A stretch of 6,986 nucleotides of DNA from Brachyspira sp. CAG:484. Its GTDB lineage: Bacteria; Cyanobacteriota; Vampirovibrionia; Gastranaerophilales; Gastranaerophilaceae. Below are positions 6,366-6,986 of the stretch, in pieces. The notes under the pieces are model-generated. The model had not been told where the DNA came from, searched no databases, and was given only the letters and a program-made list of their open reading frames with translations. The stretch covers positions 1 to 6,986 of the forward strand of contig HF989727.1 of the NCBI GenBank assembly GCA_000431315.1, in the 5' to 3' direction. Positions within the stretch are counted from its first letter, which is position 1; the number at the start of each line of letters is the position of its first letter. The translations under genes were made by a program, and so were the position numbers.

Positions 6366-6427
6366 CGGGCAATTCCTCTTTAGCCTTGTTCAAGGACTAA
6401 AAGACAAAGCGGCGGCTGCGTTGCCTG
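6366..6427 (+). promoter_or_regulatory. Foldable structured leader upstream of rpsP
   Basis: The predicted rpsP leader folds into a junction-like shape. CGGGCAA (6366-6372) can pair with TTGCCTG (6421-6427), 7 pairs with one G-U. Inside, 6377-6387 pairs with 6392-6404 as an 11-bp hairpin with two bulged A residues (6396, 6399) and a GTTC loop. A short AGC/GCT hairpin (6408-6410 with 6415-6417) would be the third arm. The predicted transcript begins almost exactly at the outer helix. It could be an autoregulatory site for S16 or a mere 5' stabiliser. I match it to no known leader family. Confidence 0.45.
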
Positions 6428-6456
6428 ATAGACCGAAAGTGATTAATAAGAAATAA

Positions 6457-6463
6457 AGAAGGA
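6457..6463 (+). promoter_or_regulatory. Ribosome binding site of rpsP
   Basis: AGAAGGA ends 7 nt before the rpsP ATG, the strongest conventional Shine-Dalgarno site in the window. It lies downstream of, and outside, the predicted leader helices. Confidence 0.8.
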
Positions 6464-6470
6464 AAAACAA

Positions 6471-6866
6471 ATGTTAAAAATCAGATTAAAAAGAATGGGT
6501 GCAAAAAAGAACCCTTCATACAGAATTGTTGTAATCAATTCAACAACAAAAAGAGAAGGTAAACCTATTCAAGAATTAGGTTACTATAATCCAAAAACTA
6601 AAATGATGAAACTTGATTTAGCATCTGCGCAGGATTGGGTTAAGAAAGGTGCTCAACCTACAGAAACAGTTGCTTACTTAATGAAAAACTGTAAAGAAGA
6701 CGGTACACTTGATTATAAAAAGAAAGAAACCGTTAAACTTTCTAAAAAAGCACAGGCAAAAGCTGCAGCTGAGGCTGAAGCAAAAGCTAAAGCCGAAGAA
6801 GAAGCTAAGGCAGCTGCTGAGGCAGCAGCAAATGCTCCTGCAGAAGAAGCTCCGGCAGAAGCTTAA
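6471..6866 (+). CDS. rpsP: 30S ribosomal protein S16
   Basis: A 131-residue protein whose first 85 residues are canonical bacterial S16: MLKIRLKRMGAKKNPSYRIV at the start, IQELGYYNP (33-41), and the AQDWVKKGAQPTETV block (53-67). S16 binds 16S rRNA in the body of the small subunit and is needed for its assembly. From about residue 88 the protein continues as an extension of over 40 residues made almost only of Lys, Ala and Glu, then Pro/Ala/Glu. It is probably helical or disordered and exceeds the usual S16 length of about 80-90. Many bacteria pair rpsP with a KH-domain gene, rimM, trmD and rplS. Here a terminator follows directly, so rpsP appears to be transcribed alone. Confidence 0.98.
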   Translation: MLKIRLKRMGAKKNPSYRIVVINSTTKREGKPIQELGYYNPKTKMMKLDLASAQDWVKKGAQPTETVAYLMKNCKEDGTLDYKKKETVKLSKKAQAKAAAEAEAKAKAEEEAKAAAEAAANAPAEEAPAEA

Positions 6867-6882
6867 TTCTAAAAGATATATT

Positions 6883-6918
6883 AAAAATACCCGATGTTAT
6901 TACATCGGGTATTTTTTT
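6883..6918 (+). terminator. Intrinsic terminator after rpsP
   Basis: ATACCCGATGT (6887-6897 with its flanking A) pairs perfectly with ACATCGGGTAT (6902-6912) around a TATT loop. The stem extends into A/T pairs on both sides (from 6883) and ends in a run of seven T (6912-6918). It begins 16 nt after the rpsP stop. The A-tract upstream could let it also work in reverse, but nothing on the minus strand needs it here. Confidence 0.93.
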
Positions 6919-6936
6919 GTATAAAAAGAAATATTA

Positions 6937-6965
6937 TTGAAATCAGTAACAAAATAGTTTATAAT
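6937..6965 (+). promoter_or_regulatory. Sigma70-type promoter of the gene entering at the right edge
   Basis: TTGAAA (6937-6942), a 17-base spacer and a perfect TATAAT (6960-6965). It lies just past the rpsP terminator and predicts a start near 6972, leaving a leader of about 12 nt that holds only the ribosome binding site. Confidence 0.8.
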
Positions 6966-6983
6966 AAAAAAGCAGAGGAAAAC

Positions 6984-6986
6984 ATG
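6984..6986 (+). CDS. Start codon of the next gene (cut off by window edge)
   Basis: Only the ATG is inside the window. AGAGGA (6974-6979) lies 4 nt upstream, and the promoter at 6937-6965 points at it, so a gene very likely starts here. Its product cannot be told. The KH-domain/rimM/trmD genes that often follow rpsP are one possibility from general gene order. Confidence 0.6.

Noticed and set aside
6366..6440. Resemblance of the rpsP leader to a cyclic-di-GMP-I (GEMM) riboswitch (GGGCAA near the 5' end, ACAAAGC later)
   Set aside because: The main hairpin has a GTTC loop rather than a GNRA tetraloop, no tetraloop receptor arm of proper length is seen, and rpsP is not a typical target. The shared words look coincidental.
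6709..6924. Open frame overlapping the rpsP tail and terminator
   Set aside because: It is a frame-shifted reading of the repetitive Lys/Ala/Glu codons and runs through the terminator hairpin.

Overview
The window is AT-rich bacterial chromosome (I judge it low-GC by eye) using the standard genetic code. The best guess for the host is a gut-type member of Candidatus Gastranaerophilales (Vampirovibrionia, formerly Melainabacteria). The guess rests on the style of the pilin-like N-terminus (FTLAEVLITLGIIGVVAA), the small XRE regulator, an 'ISFQG' N-terminus on a hypothetical protein, and a solitary FliI/YscN-type ATPase. It comes from pattern memory, not from a search.

Layout. (1) Bases 1-253, minus strand: 5' part of a type IV pilin/pseudopilin-like gene cut by the window edge, with a near-consensus sigma70-type promoter and a leader of about 120 nt. 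(2) Bases 501-830, plus: small XRE-family DNA-binding protein, divergent from the pilin gene. (3) Bases 920-4877, plus: a same-strand run of a GH77 4-alpha-glucanotransferase (malQ), a secreted TPR + NHL-repeat protein 5 nt behind it, and a hypothetical protein in which I see a complete set of protein-kinase-like motifs. (4) Bases 4874-6220, minus: FliI/YscN/SctN-type ATPase, converging on the kinase-like gene with overlapping stop codons. (5) Bases 6221-6470: divergent intergenic region with an ATPase promoter butted against its start codon and a foldable rpsP leader. (6) Bases 6471-6866, plus: ribosomal protein S16 with an Ala/Glu/Lys-rich tail, followed by a textbook intrinsic terminator. 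(7) Bases 6937-6986: a strong promoter, ribosome binding site and ATG of the next gene, which is otherwise outside the window.

How the parts may work together. malQ would rearrange maltodextrin or glycogen-type glucans in the cytoplasm. Its close neighbour is an exported repeat protein with no obvious link to sugar chemistry, so the pairing may be only transcriptional. The ATPase would drive a flagellar or type III-like export machine, but none of its usual partners (fliH, fliJ, export gate) is visible here. The least ordinary item is the kinase-like protein at 3666-4877. No stretch above 300 bases lacks a gene: the largest gaps are 254-500 and 6221-6470, both described below. I see no tRNA, rRNA, CRISPR array, insertion sequence or phage gene.
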